From DASXMT01 sp963755985 (GTDB lineage: Bacteria; Actinomycetota; Acidimicrobiia; Acidimicrobiales; RAAP-2), in assembly GCA_963755985.1 (NCBI GenBank), contig CAVWLO010000002.1, positions 744,001 through 808,000 of the forward strand: a DNA stretch of 64,000 bases, in the 5' to 3' direction. Below the pieces are notes generated by a model, which was not told the origin of the DNA, did not search any database, and was given only the letters and a program-made list of their open reading frames with translations. Position numbers and translations under genes: made by a program. This document shows positions 43,014 to 51,557 of the stretch, in pieces; within the stretch, counting starts at the first letter, position 1; every line of letters begins with the position of its first letter.

Positions 43014-45455
43014 GTGACCCGCGTCCGTGACGCCCTCGCCGGCAAGCGATTCTTCGTCACCGGTGCCACCGGCTTTTTGGGAACTGCCCTGGTGGAACGG
43101 CTGATGCGCACCATCCCCGACAGTGAGGTGGTGCTGTTGATCCGCCCCGGACGGCGCTCCAGCCCCATGCAGCGGGCCACCCGGGAGATCCTCAAGAACG
43201 ACTGTTTCGATCGGCTCCGCCAGGCCCACGGCGACCGGTTCGACGCCGAAGTGGCATCCCGGGTCTCGGCCGTTGCCGGCGACGTGGGAACCGACGGGCT
43301 CGGGTTGGACGATGACGCCCGGCAGGTCCTCGCCACCTGTGACGTCGTCATCCACTCAGCGGCCACAGTGAGCTTCGACTCCCCGCTCGACTCGGCCGTC
43401 GAGGTCAACCTGTTGGGCCCCTCGCGGGTGGCAGCTGCGGTGGTACAGGCCCGGGCCGACGCGGCGGAGGCCGGGAGAGTCGGTCCGACGCACTTCATCC
43501 CCGTCTCGACCGCCTACGTGGCCGGGACCCATCAGGGTGAGGCTCCCGAGCAGCTGCTCGAGGGCAACCGCTACAGCCTCGACGTGGACTGGCGGGGCGA
43601 GGTGGCCGCGGCCCGCCGGCTGCGCAGCGACGCCGATGCCGAGTCACGGCACCCGAACCGGCTGGTGTCGTTCACAAAAGCGGCCCGCGGGGAATTGGGC
43701 GGTGCCGGCATCCACCTGCTGGCCGAGCGGGCCGAACGGCTCCGGGAGGACTGGGTGCGAAAGCAACTGGTCGACGCGGGCAAGGCCCGGGCCGCGGCAC
43801 TGGGTTGGCCCGACGCCTACGCCTACACCAAGTCCCTCGGGGAGCGGGCCCTGACCGCGCAGTTCGCCGGCTCCCTTCCGTTCACCATCGTGCGACCCTC
43901 CATCATCGAGTCGGCCCTGGCCGAGCCGAAGCCCGGCTGGATCCGCGGCTTCCGCATGGCCGAACCGATCATCGTCTCCTATGCCCGCGGGCTGCTGAAG
44001 GAGTTCCCGGGCGTGCCCGAGGGAGTGATCGATGTCATCCCAGTGGACCTGGTAGTGGCCACCATCATCGCCGTGGCCGCCGATGGGCCGGCCGAGGGCG
44101 GGCCGTCCGTCTACCACGTGGCGTCGGGGGTCCGGAACCCCTTTCGCTATGGGCGCCTGGTCGAACTGGTCCAGTCCTGGTTCACCGAGCACCCGGTCTA
44201 CGACTCCGACGGGCAGCCCATCGTGGTGCCCGCATGGTCCTTCCCCGGCCGGGGCCGAGTGCAACGGCAGCTCCAGCGGGCCAGCAGGGTCATGGAGGCA
44301 GCCGAGCGCATCGTCGGGACACTCCCCATCCGCGGGCGCCAGGCCGCGTGGATGGCCGCACTGGAGGAACGTCATCTCCTGGCCGACCGGGCCCTCGGCT
44401 ACGTGGAGCTCTACGGGGCCTATGCCGAAACCGAGGCCCGCTACCGGGTGGACCGCCTGCTCGGGCTATGGGACCGCATCGACGACGACGAGCGTGCGCT
44501 CTTCTGCTTCGACCCGGGCGAGATCGACTGGGACCACTACGTCCACGATGTCCATCTCCCCTCGGTGGTCGATCACGCACGCGTCCGCACCACGCCGGAG
44601 AAGTCGACCCAGCCCTCCCGCGGTGAACGGTCGAAAAAGGCCATCCTCTCCCCCGACCGGCACCTGGCCGCCTTCGATCTGGAGAACACGCTCATCGCCT
44701 CCAACGTGGTGGACTCCTATGCTTGGCTGGCCTCACGGCACCTCCCGACCGCCCAGCGGGCCGCCTTCGTCGCCGATCTGGTGCGGGACGCACCCGGCCT
44801 GCTGGCGCTCGACCGCCGTGACCGGGGCGACTTCCTCCGGTCCTTCTACCGGCGCTATGAGGGGGCGCCGGCCGATCGACTCCGTGACGACGCCTGGGAG
44901 CTCTTCCACCATCTGCTGTTGGCCAAGTCCTTCCCCGCCGGATTTGCCCGCTTGCGGGAGCACCGGGCGGTGGGACACCGGACCATCTTGATCACCGGGG
45001 CCCTCGACCTGGTCGTCGAGCCCTTGCGGCCCCTCTTCGACGAGATCATCTGTGCCCGCTTGAGCGAGCGCGATGGGCGGTTCACCGGCCGCATGGAGGA
45101 CTTGCCCCCCATCGGCGAGGCCCGGGCCCTGGTCCTGAACGACTACGCCGAGGCGGAGGGGCTCCGGCTCGAGGAATCGGTGGCCTACGCCGACTCGGCC
45201 AGCGACCTGCCCATGCTCGACGTGGTCGGGTTCCCGGTCGCCGTCAACCCCGAGGCGAAGCTGGCCGCCATCGCCCGGCGCCGGGGCTGGCACGTGGAGC
45301 ACTGGGCCACGAGCCGCGGGGGCGCCCAGCCTTTCCTCCCCCTGGGCCCGCTCGACACCCCGGCATCGCTCCGACGCGGGCGGTGGGTCAGCCAGGCCGC
45401 CCTCTCTGGCGCCCGGCGTCGTGACCCGGGCCCGATCCAGGAACGGGTCCGATGA
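43014..45455 (+). CDS. Fatty acyl-CoA reductase fused to a HAD-IB phosphatase domain
   Basis: 813 residues from GTG 43014. Residues 1 to about 510 form an extended SDR of the male-sterility/fatty acyl-CoA reductase type: FFVTGATGFLGTALVERL (NAD(P) loop), VIHSAATVSF, PVSTAYVAGT, the active-site YAYTKSLGE (Tyr-x3-Lys) and IVRPSIIESA. Residues about 545-770 form a HAD-IB domain: FDLENTL (motif I, with Glu where the second Asp is usual), LITGALDLVVEPL (motif II) and YADSASDLPML (motif IV). It may make fatty alcohols or aldehydes and remove a phosphate. The stop overlaps the next start (ATGA). Confidence 0.88.
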   Translation: MTRVRDALAGKRFFVTGATGFLGTALVERLMRTIPDSEVVLLIRPGRRSSPMQRATREILKNDCFDRLRQAHGDRFDAEVASRVSAVAGDVGTDGLGLDDDARQVLATCDVVIHSAATVSFDSPLDSAVEVNLLGPSRVAAAVVQARADAAEAGRVGPTHFIPVSTAYVAGTHQGEAPEQLLEGNRYSLDVDWRGEVAAARRLRSDADAESRHPNRLVSFTKAARGELGGAGIHLLAERAERLREDWVRKQLVDAGKARAAALGWPDAYAYTKSLGERALTAQFAGSLPFTIVRPSIIESALAEPKPGWIRGFRMAEPIIVSYARGLLKEFPGVPEGVIDVIPVDLVVATIIAVAADGPAEGGPSVYHVASGVRNPFRYGRLVELVQSWFTEHPVYDSDGQPIVVPAWSFPGRGRVQRQLQRASRVMEAAERIVGTLPIRGRQAAWMAALEERHLLADRALGYVELYGAYAETEARYRVDRLLGLWDRIDDDERALFCFDPGEIDWDHYVHDVHLPSVVDHARVRTTPEKSTQPSRGERSKKAILSPDRHLAAFDLENTLIASNVVDSYAWLASRHLPTAQRAAFVADLVRDAPGLLALDRRDRGDFLRSFYRRYEGAPADRLRDDAWELFHHLLLAKSFPAGFARLREHRAVGHRTILITGALDLVVEPLRPLFDEIICARLSERDGRFTGRMEDLPPIGEARALVLNDYAEAEGLRLEESVAYADSASDLPMLDVVGFPVAVNPEAKLAAIARRRGWHVEHWATSRGGAQPFLPLGPLDTPASLRRGRWVSQAALSGARRRDPGPIQERVR

Positions 45456-46747
45456 AGGCCCTCGTATTCGAGCGGAACCTCCCCCGCTTCGCCGCCTCCC
45501 GGGTCGCCTCGGTCTTCGGCTCGGGCCGGGGTGCGGGCGTCGGGCCCCTCCAGCTCCTCGACGTGGATCCACCCGAGCTGCCCGGCGACGGCTGGTACCG
45601 CCTTCGCCCTGTCCTGTCCGGCATCTGCGGCTCCGACCTCGCCACCTTGGACGGTCGCAGCTCGCGCTACTTCGAGGACATCGTGAGCTTCCCGTTCGTC
45701 CCGGGTCACGAGGTGGTGGGCGTCCTGGAGGACGGAGGCGTCGACCACGCCGGGTCCAGCCTGGAGCCCGGCACCCGAGCGGTGATCGAGCCCGTGCTCG
45801 GGTGCGCCCCCCGGAACATCGAGCCCCATTGCCCGGCCTGTGCCACCGGCCACACCGGGCTGTGCCGAAACCTGGCCCTCGGCGAACTCGCCCCCGGCCT
45901 CCAGACGGGCTTCTGCGCCGACACCGGCGGTGGGTGGTCGACCGCCGGGCTGGTCGCCCACGCCAGCCAGCTCCATGCCGTACCCGACTCGTTCAGCGAT
46001 GAGGACGCCGTGCTGGTCGAGCCCACGGCCTGCGCTGTGCACGCCGCGTTGGGCGCGGCCATCGCCGCTGGGGACACGGTGGCCGTCCTTGGAGCGGGAA
46101 CCCTGGGCCTGGCCACCGTGGCCTCGCTCCACCGCGTGGTGCGGCCCACGACGGCGTGCACCGTCCTGGTCGGGGCCAAATACTCCCACCAGCGGGGCCT
46201 GGCCGAGTCGCTGGGGGCCGACACGGTGGTCCCGCCCGACCAGCTGCCCCGGGCCGTTCGCCGGGAGTCAGGGTCGCTGGTCCTGGCTGGAAGACTGACC
46301 GGGGGCGCCGACGTCGTCTTCGATTGCGTCGGCTCGTCCGAGTCGCTGACCCAGGCCATGGCCATGGTCAGGCCTCGAGGCCGGGTCGTCCTGGTCGGAA
46401 TGCCGGGCAAGCTCCATGTCGATCTTGCTCCTCTGTGGCACCGGGAGATCCTGTTGGTCGGGGCCTACGCCTACGGGGTCGAGCGGCCGGGCTCCTCGGC
46501 CACTTCTTCCACGACGACGGCCGCCTCCACGATGACGGCCGCCGCCTCAAAACCGGCCGCCCCTACCCGGAGGACCTTCGCACTGGCCATGGACGTCATC
46601 GGCGCCACCGGGCTCGGGTTGCTGGTCTCGGCTACGTACCCGCTGGACCGATACGAGGAGGCCGTGGCCCACGCCGGAGCGGCTGGCCGTCGCGGGGCGG
46701 TCAAGGTGGCCTTTGATCTCCGCCACCGGAAAGGACGCACCCGATGA
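45452..46747 (+). CDS. Zinc-type alcohol dehydrogenase (MDR superfamily)
   Basis: 431 residues. Catalytic-zinc features are SGICGSDLATLDG and PGHEVVGVLEDG; the structural-zinc lobe is reduced to CPACATGHTGLC. The cofactor loop is VAVLGAGTLGLATVAS near residue 210. A Ser/Thr/Ala-rich run (about residues 347-374) breaks the C-terminal fold. Over the same bases the +1 frame reads normal protein (GHFFHDDGRLHDDG, then RLKTGRPYP), so a lost G at 46489-46491 and a gained G at 46569-46570 may have shifted the frame for about 80 bp. It may oxidise or reduce the alcohol/aldehyde pair made by the upstream reductase. ATGA overlaps on both sides. Confidence 0.85.
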   Translation: MKALVFERNLPRFAASRVASVFGSGRGAGVGPLQLLDVDPPELPGDGWYRLRPVLSGICGSDLATLDGRSSRYFEDIVSFPFVPGHEVVGVLEDGGVDHAGSSLEPGTRAVIEPVLGCAPRNIEPHCPACATGHTGLCRNLALGELAPGLQTGFCADTGGGWSTAGLVAHASQLHAVPDSFSDEDAVLVEPTACAVHAALGAAIAAGDTVAVLGAGTLGLATVASLHRVVRPTTACTVLVGAKYSHQRGLAESLGADTVVPPDQLPRAVRRESGSLVLAGRLTGGADVVFDCVGSSESLTQAMAMVRPRGRVVLVGMPGKLHVDLAPLWHREILLVGAYAYGVERPGSSATSSTTTAASTMTAAASKPAAPTRRTFALAMDVIGATGLGLLVSATYPLDRYEEAVAHAGAAGRRGAVKVAFDLRHRKGRTR

Positions 46748-48333
46748 GCCCCAGGCCCGGCTTCGTGCTCGACGTCGATCGATCCACCCCGCCCACCCTC
46801 TTCTGGCATGGAGAGCAGTTCCGGTTGGAGCGACTCCCCGAGGGCAGCCGCGTGATCTACCCGCCCGAGCCCCTCGACCCGCTGACCGACCCCTCCACGG
46901 CCATCCGCCACGCCCTCCTCAACCCGCAGGGGGACCGGGACCCCCTCCCCGCCCTGCTGCGTCCGGGCATGCGCCTGACCATCGCCTTCGACGACATCTC
47001 GCTCCCCCTTCCGCCCATGGAGCGTCCCGACAACCGGCAGCTGGTCATCGAGCAGGTCCTGGACATGGCGGCCGCGGCCGGCGTTGACGACGTGGAGCTC
47101 ATCGTGGCCCTGGCCCTCCACCGTCGCATGACCGAGGCCGAGCTCCGACATGCCCTGGGTGACCGCATCTACGATGCCTTCGCCCCGAACGGCCTGCTCA
47201 CCCAGCATGACGCCGAAGACCCGGCTGCCCTCGTCCACCTCGGCCTCACCGACCAGGGCGAGGACGTCGAGATCAACCGGCGGGCGGCCGAGAGCGACCT
47301 CCTCGTCTACGTCAACATCAACCTGGTGGCCATGGACGGTGGGCACAAGAGCGTGGCCACCGGACTGGCCAGCTACAAGAGCCTCCGCCACCACCACAAC
47401 CCGCAGACCATGCAGCGCAGCCGGTCGTTCATGGACCAGCACCGCTCTGAGCTTCATTCTTCCAATTGGCGGATGGGGAAGCTCATCGCCGACAGCGGCG
47501 TCACCATCTTCCAGATCGAGACCACCCTGAACACCAATAACTTCCCCGCCCAGTTCGCCTTCTTGCAAAAGCGCGAGTGGGAGTGGAGCGCCAAGGACCG
47601 GATCAGCTACCTCGGCGTGTCCAAGGCACTCGACCGCACACCGCCCAAGCTGGCCCGGCAGATCTTCCAGTCGATCAAGGCCCCGCATCGCCTGACCTCG
47701 GTGCAGGCCGGCGAGGTGGAGGCGGTCCACGCCCTCACCACCGAGAACGTCTGGAAACAACAAGGCGTCGCCGTGGAGGGGCAGACGGACATCGTGACCA
47801 TGGGCCTGCCCTACATCAGCCCCTACAACGTCAACTCCATCCTCAACCCGATCCTGGTTGCCTGCCTGGGCCTCGGGTACTTCTTCAACCTCTACCGGGG
47901 GAAGCCGTTGGTGCGCGAGGGGGGCGTGGTGATCATGAGCCACCCGACGCCGTGGGAGTTCAACCCGGTGCACCACCCGAGTTACATCGACTTCTTCGAA
48001 CAGGTGTTGAGCGAGACCACCGACCCCGTCGAGGTGGCCAAGGGGTACGAGGAGAGCTTCGCCACCGACCCCTGGTACATCCACCTCTACCGGACCGGCC
48101 ACGCCTACCACGGCGTGCATCCCTTCTACATGTGGTACTGGTGCGCCCACGCCCTCCAGCACGTCGGTGCGGTGATCGTCGTCGGTGGCGACCCCGCCGC
48201 CGTACACCGCCTCGGGTTCCGGGCCGCCTCCACCCTGACCGATGCGCTCGAGATGGCCCAGGACGTCGTGGGCCCATCGCCCACGCTCACCCACCTGCAT
48301 ACTCCTCCCATCCTCATGGCCGACGTGCAGTGA
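46744..48333 (+). CDS. LarA-like (lactate racemase N-domain, DUF2088) protein
   Basis: 529 residues, against about 425 for LarA itself. The Lar_N domain is visible in MRLTIAFDDISLPLPPM, AAGVDDVELIVALALHRRMTEAEL (residue His of the HRxMTxxE motif) and NLVAMDGGHKSVATGLASY, where the Lys of GGHK lies at the position that holds the nickel-pincer cofactor in LarA. A second conserved LarA His (in the GEITPH motif) is not at the matching place. The C-terminal 250 residues (LPYISPYNVNSILNPILVAC, MSHPTPWEFNPVHHPSYIDFFEQVL, then a Trp/His-rich FYMWYWCAHALQHVG) are less familiar. No larB, larC or larE is in the window. Coupled to both neighbours (ATGA, GTGA). Confidence 0.75.
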   Translation: MSPRPGFVLDVDRSTPPTLFWHGEQFRLERLPEGSRVIYPPEPLDPLTDPSTAIRHALLNPQGDRDPLPALLRPGMRLTIAFDDISLPLPPMERPDNRQLVIEQVLDMAAAAGVDDVELIVALALHRRMTEAELRHALGDRIYDAFAPNGLLTQHDAEDPAALVHLGLTDQGEDVEINRRAAESDLLVYVNINLVAMDGGHKSVATGLASYKSLRHHHNPQTMQRSRSFMDQHRSELHSSNWRMGKLIADSGVTIFQIETTLNTNNFPAQFAFLQKREWEWSAKDRISYLGVSKALDRTPPKLARQIFQSIKAPHRLTSVQAGEVEAVHALTTENVWKQQGVAVEGQTDIVTMGLPYISPYNVNSILNPILVACLGLGYFFNLYRGKPLVREGGVVIMSHPTPWEFNPVHHPSYIDFFEQVLSETTDPVEVAKGYEESFATDPWYIHLYRTGHAYHGVHPFYMWYWCAHALQHVGAVIVVGGDPAAVHRLGFRAASTLTDALEMAQDVVGPSPTLTHLHTPPILMADVQ

Positions 48334-49367
48334 GTCCGACCAGATCGTCGAGCTCCTCGTTGCAGCCCCGGCGCGCCGTACGGGCCGACGCCGCACTCGG
48401 TACCGGGTTGGGGGGGATCGCCGGGCGCACGGTGCAGCGCTACGCACCCGCCGGCCTCGCCTCTCGGGCCGGGAGGGTACGGTTCCCGCTGGCTCCGCCC
48501 AGTTGGCCCGAGAGCGTCCCACGTCCCGCTCCCGAGCACGAGCTGGGGTCCGACTACGACACCGACTGGTCCCGCAAGTACCCGGTCCGCCTGGCGCGGG
48601 CCATGCTCCTCGACAACGTCACCCGGCCGTTGACCAAGGTGATCGCCTCGCCTGACATCCAGGGTAGGGAGTACCTCAACGACGTGGACGCGCCGGTCAT
48701 CTTTGCCGCCAACCACGCCAGTCACATCGACACCGCGCTCTTGTTGTCCTCCCTGCCCGTCCGGTTCCGGCACCGGACGGTGGTGGCCGCGGCCGCCGAC
48801 TACTTTTTCGACCGTCGCTGGAAGGCCGACCTCTTTGCCTTCTCCCTGGCCGCCATCCCCATCGAGCGGGCCAGGGTGAACCGCCGGTCGGCCGAGCTCG
48901 CCGCCGAGCTGCTCGCCGACGACTGGAACCTGATCATCTTCCCCGAGGGCGGCCGCTCTCCGGACGGCTGGGGCCAGACCTTCCGGGGCGGCGCCGCCTA
49001 TCTGTCGGCTCGCACCGGCCGGCCAGTGGTGCCGGTGCACCTGGAAGGGACCCGCCACATCCTCCCCAAAGGTCGGAGCGGACTGCGTCGCACCCCGACG
49101 ACGATCCTGTTCGGGTCGCCGATCCGGCCGGACGAGGGCGAGGATGCGAGAAAGTTCGGGGCCAGGATCGAGGGCGCCGTGGCGGCCCTGGCCGACGAGG
49201 CGAACACCGACTGGTGGACGGCGAGGAAGAAGGCCGCGTCGGGCGCGACTCCGTCCTTGCGGGGGCCATCGGTGGCTCCCTGGCGCCGCTCGTGGGCGCT
49301 GCCCCCGAGGGAGGGCCGGGTCAGCACCGGCCCCGACGGCAACGATTGGCCCCTGCACACCCGGTAG
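48330..49367 (+). CDS. 1-acyl-sn-glycerol-3-phosphate acyltransferase (PlsC family)
   Basis: 345 residues from GTG 48330, which overlaps the previous stop as GTGA. The first 100 residues are an extension with ELGSDYDTDWSRKYPVRLARAM. The acyltransferase motifs follow: FAANHASHIDTALL (NHxSxxD, residues about 125-138), FPEGGRSPDGWGQTFRGGAAYLS (motif III) and VPVHLEGTRHILPKG (motif IV). It transfers an acyl chain to a glycerophosphate or similar acceptor at the membrane. Being last in the operon, it fits a lipid with a reduced (alcohol- or ether-type) chain. Confidence 0.88.
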   Translation: MSPTRSSSSSLQPRRAVRADAALGTGLGGIAGRTVQRYAPAGLASRAGRVRFPLAPPSWPESVPRPAPEHELGSDYDTDWSRKYPVRLARAMLLDNVTRPLTKVIASPDIQGREYLNDVDAPVIFAANHASHIDTALLLSSLPVRFRHRTVVAAAADYFFDRRWKADLFAFSLAAIPIERARVNRRSAELAAELLADDWNLIIFPEGGRSPDGWGQTFRGGAAYLSARTGRPVVPVHLEGTRHILPKGRSGLRRTPTTILFGSPIRPDEGEDARKFGARIEGAVAALADEANTDWWTARKKAASGATPSLRGPSVAPWRRSWALPPREGRVSTGPDGNDWPLHTR

Positions 49368-49425
49368 CTTCGGCGGATGGGTCAACCGGGCAGCCAGCTT
49401 CGGCGAGTGGATGAGCCGGGCAGCC
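49366..49425. repeat. Two 30-bp direct repeats exactly filling a convergent gene junction
   Basis: Units AGCTTCGGCG-N10-CCGGGCAGCC occur at 49366-49395 and 49396-49425, 25 of 30 bases identical. The first unit begins inside the TAG stop of the PlsC gene and the second ends one base before the stop codon of GatD on the other strand. No hairpin or T-run is evident. Confidence 0.9.
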
Positions 49426-50229
49426 TCAGCGGCGCGCCCTGAAGAGCAGTCGGCGTAGCCCGCGTCTTCGACCGCCCGAGGCGCTCGGCGCGGCCGCGGT
49501 CCGTTCGGCCCGCAGGATCTGCTCCTCGACGTCCTCGAGCCGGTCGAGCGGGCCATCGGAACCAATGGCCCAACTCAACAACAGATCGGCCAGCACCGGG
49601 TTCCGGGGCAGGACCGGGCCGTGCAGGTAGGTCCCCAGCACCCGGCTGGACCACGCTCCCTCGGACCCCAGTCCGTCGCCGTTGCCGACGCCGTGCACCA
49701 CGCGGGCCAAGGCCACGGCGCCGGCGCCGATGGTGGTGACGCCACCGTGGTTCTCGAAGCCGATCAAGGGTGGGAGGGCGGTGCCGTCGGCGAATACCGG
49801 TGCTCCCGCGGTCGGCTCGGCGACCAGCTCACCCACGGCCCGGATGTCGTTCCCCTTCCGCGAGGTCACGTCGAGGAGACCCAGCCCGTCGTGGGGCCCT
49901 CCGGCCGCGTCGGGAAAGGACTGGCCGAGCAGCTGGAAGCCGGCACAGACCCCGAGCACGATCGCGCCGCCGGCGACGGCTCGGCCGATGGCCCCGTCGG
50001 CGATGAGGGTCCGCGACGCCCGGACCTGGGGCCCGTCCTCCCCGCCGCCCATGCAGTAGATGTCGCCGGCCGGGATGGGCCGGTCGGATGTCGCCTCGAT
50101 CAGCTCCACGTCGACGCCCCGCCACGCCGCCCGCCGGGCCAGCACCAGGCCGTTGCCGCCATCGCCGTAGGTGCCGAGTAGGTCGGGGAACACCACCACC
50201 ACCGTCAACGGCGACGAGGGGGCGCTCAC
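49426..50229 (-). CDS. gatD: Lipid II isoglutaminyl synthase, glutamine amidotransferase subunit
   Basis: 267 residues from the GTG at 50229, which overlaps the MurT stop (GTGA). A CobB/CobQ-like class I glutaminase: FPDLLGTYGDGGNGLVLARRA at the start, GDIYCMGGGEDGPQ, the nucleophile elbow VLGVCAGFQLLG (Cys about residue 96), GFENHGG and a His in LGTYLHGPVLPRNP. With MurT it converts the D-Glu of the lipid II stem peptide to D-isoglutamine. The basic C-terminal tail (GRRRGLRRLLFRARR) is extra. Confidence 0.93.
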   Translation of the reverse strand: MSAPSSPLTVVVVFPDLLGTYGDGGNGLVLARRAAWRGVDVELIEATSDRPIPAGDIYCMGGGEDGPQVRASRTLIADGAIGRAVAGGAIVLGVCAGFQLLGQSFPDAAGGPHDGLGLLDVTSRKGNDIRAVGELVAEPTAGAPVFADGTALPPLIGFENHGGVTTIGAGAVALARVVHGVGNGDGLGSEGAWSSRVLGTYLHGPVLPRNPVLADLLLSWAIGSDGPLDRLEDVEEQILRAERTAAAPSASGGRRRGLRRLLFRARR

Positions 50230-51557
50230 AGCCGGCCGCGCAGTACGGCGAACGCCGTGTAGTTCCCGACGAACTCCACCTGGGTGCCACTCGTCCCCTG
50301 GATGGCCACGTCCAACGCGGCGAGCGGATCGGGCACCACGGTGTGGTCGACCTCGGCATACCGGAGGCGCACAGCCAGGTCGCGGCAGCGCTCGCCCGTG
50401 GCCACCACCGTGCGCCCCCGGAGTCGTTCGAAGGGGACATCCCACAGCCAGCTCGTGTCGTGCCCGTCGGCGATGCGAGCATTGACCGAGAGCACGGTCG
50501 GACACACCGCGCTCCCCGACTCGTCGAGCAGGTCGAACAGCGCCGTCCACCCGGCCGGGTTCTTGGCCAGGAGCAGTCGGACACCGACACCGTTCCGGAT
50601 CACTGTGGAGAACCGTCCCGCCACTTCTTCGACGGTGGCCATGGCGGTCAGTGCGTCCTCGATCGTGCGTCCGGCACCACCGTCCCAGCGATCGTCCATG
50701 GCAGGAAGGGCGGTGACCACCAGGGCCGCATTGGCCCGATTGAACTGACCCGGAACCCCCAACCGGACCTTGCGCCGCGAGCCGTCGACCAAGACGAGCT
50801 CCGCGCCATCGAGCCAGGCCTGACAGGTCGGCCGGCGGAACTCACAGGTATCACAGGCCCACCCGCCCGACTCGGCGAACTCGATCCTGCCCCCGCATGA
50901 TGGGCAGCCCACCGCGTCCTCGCGCCAGACCTGTCCCGCTCCGACCCAGCGCACCTCGGACGCACCCGAAGCGGCCCAGGCGACCATGGGGTCGTCGGCG
51001 TTGGCCACCACCGTGGTCCGGGTGCCCTCGCCCAGCCCGAGGAGCGACTGGCGCCATCGATCGGCCAGGATCCGGACCTCGGCGATCCGGTCGAGCTGGT
51101 CCCGGGACAGGTTGAGCAGGAGCACCACCGCGGGGCGGGCGTCCTCGATGAGCTGCCCGAGATAGCTCTCGTCGACCTCGAGCACAGCTGCGTCGCTGTC
51201 TCGGGTGCCGATGAGGGCGGCGACATGCCCGGCCGGCATGTTCGACCCGGTGGCATTGGTCGCCACCGAAAGCCCTCCGGCCCGCACCGCCGCGGCCAGG
51301 AGCCGGGTAGTGGTCGTCTTCCCGTTGGTCCCGCTGACCAGGGCGACGTGCCGGCCCGCTGCCAGTGTCGACAGCAGGTGCGGGTCCAGGGCCAGGCCGG
51401 CCCGACCGCCGATGACCGTGCCGCTCCCCCGACCGAACAACCGGGACAGGCCGTTGATGGCCAAGGCGGTACGGATGGCGACGGCGGCGCGTCGGGTCAG
51501 GGCAACCGCGGGCGACACCGGGGAGAGCTTTGAGGAGGAAGCCTTTGAGAGAGTCAC
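50226..51557 (-). CDS. murT: Lipid II isoglutaminyl synthase, MurT subunit
   Basis: 443 residues from the GTG at 51557, which overlaps the stop of the HAD-PlsC gene; the frame runs on to 52070 only as a shadow. Mur-ligase features are VALVSGTNGKTTTTRLL (ATP loop, about residues 58-74), ATNATGSNMPAGH, LEVDESYLG and LLNLSRDQLDR. A four-Cys zinc site (CPSCGG...CDTC) marks MurT, as does the C-terminal DUF1727 region with RLLLAKNPAGWTALFDLL. It activates the D-Glu carboxylate with ATP for amidation by GatD-derived ammonia. Confidence 0.94.
   Translation of the reverse strand: MTLSKASSSKLSPVSPAVALTRRAAVAIRTALAINGLSRLFGRGSGTVIGGRAGLALDPHLLSTLAAGRHVALVSGTNGKTTTTRLLAAAVRAGGLSVATNATGSNMPAGHVAALIGTRDSDAAVLEVDESYLGQLIEDARPAVVLLLNLSRDQLDRIAEVRILADRWRQSLLGLGEGTRTTVVANADDPMVAWAASGASEVRWVGAGQVWREDAVGCPSCGGRIEFAESGGWACDTCEFRRPTCQAWLDGAELVLVDGSRRKVRLGVPGQFNRANAALVVTALPAMDDRWDGGAGRTIEDALTAMATVEEVAGRFSTVIRNGVGVRLLLAKNPAGWTALFDLLDESGSAVCPTVLSVNARIADGHDTSWLWDVPFERLRGRTVVATGERCRDLAVRLRYAEVDHTVVPDPLAALDVAIQGTSGTQVEFVGNYTAFAVLRGRL

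Noticed and set aside
46471..48522. 683-codon minus-strand ORF opposite the LarA-like gene
   Set aside because: His/Val/Glu-rich antisense composition without domains; the plus strand has coupled, recognisable genes.
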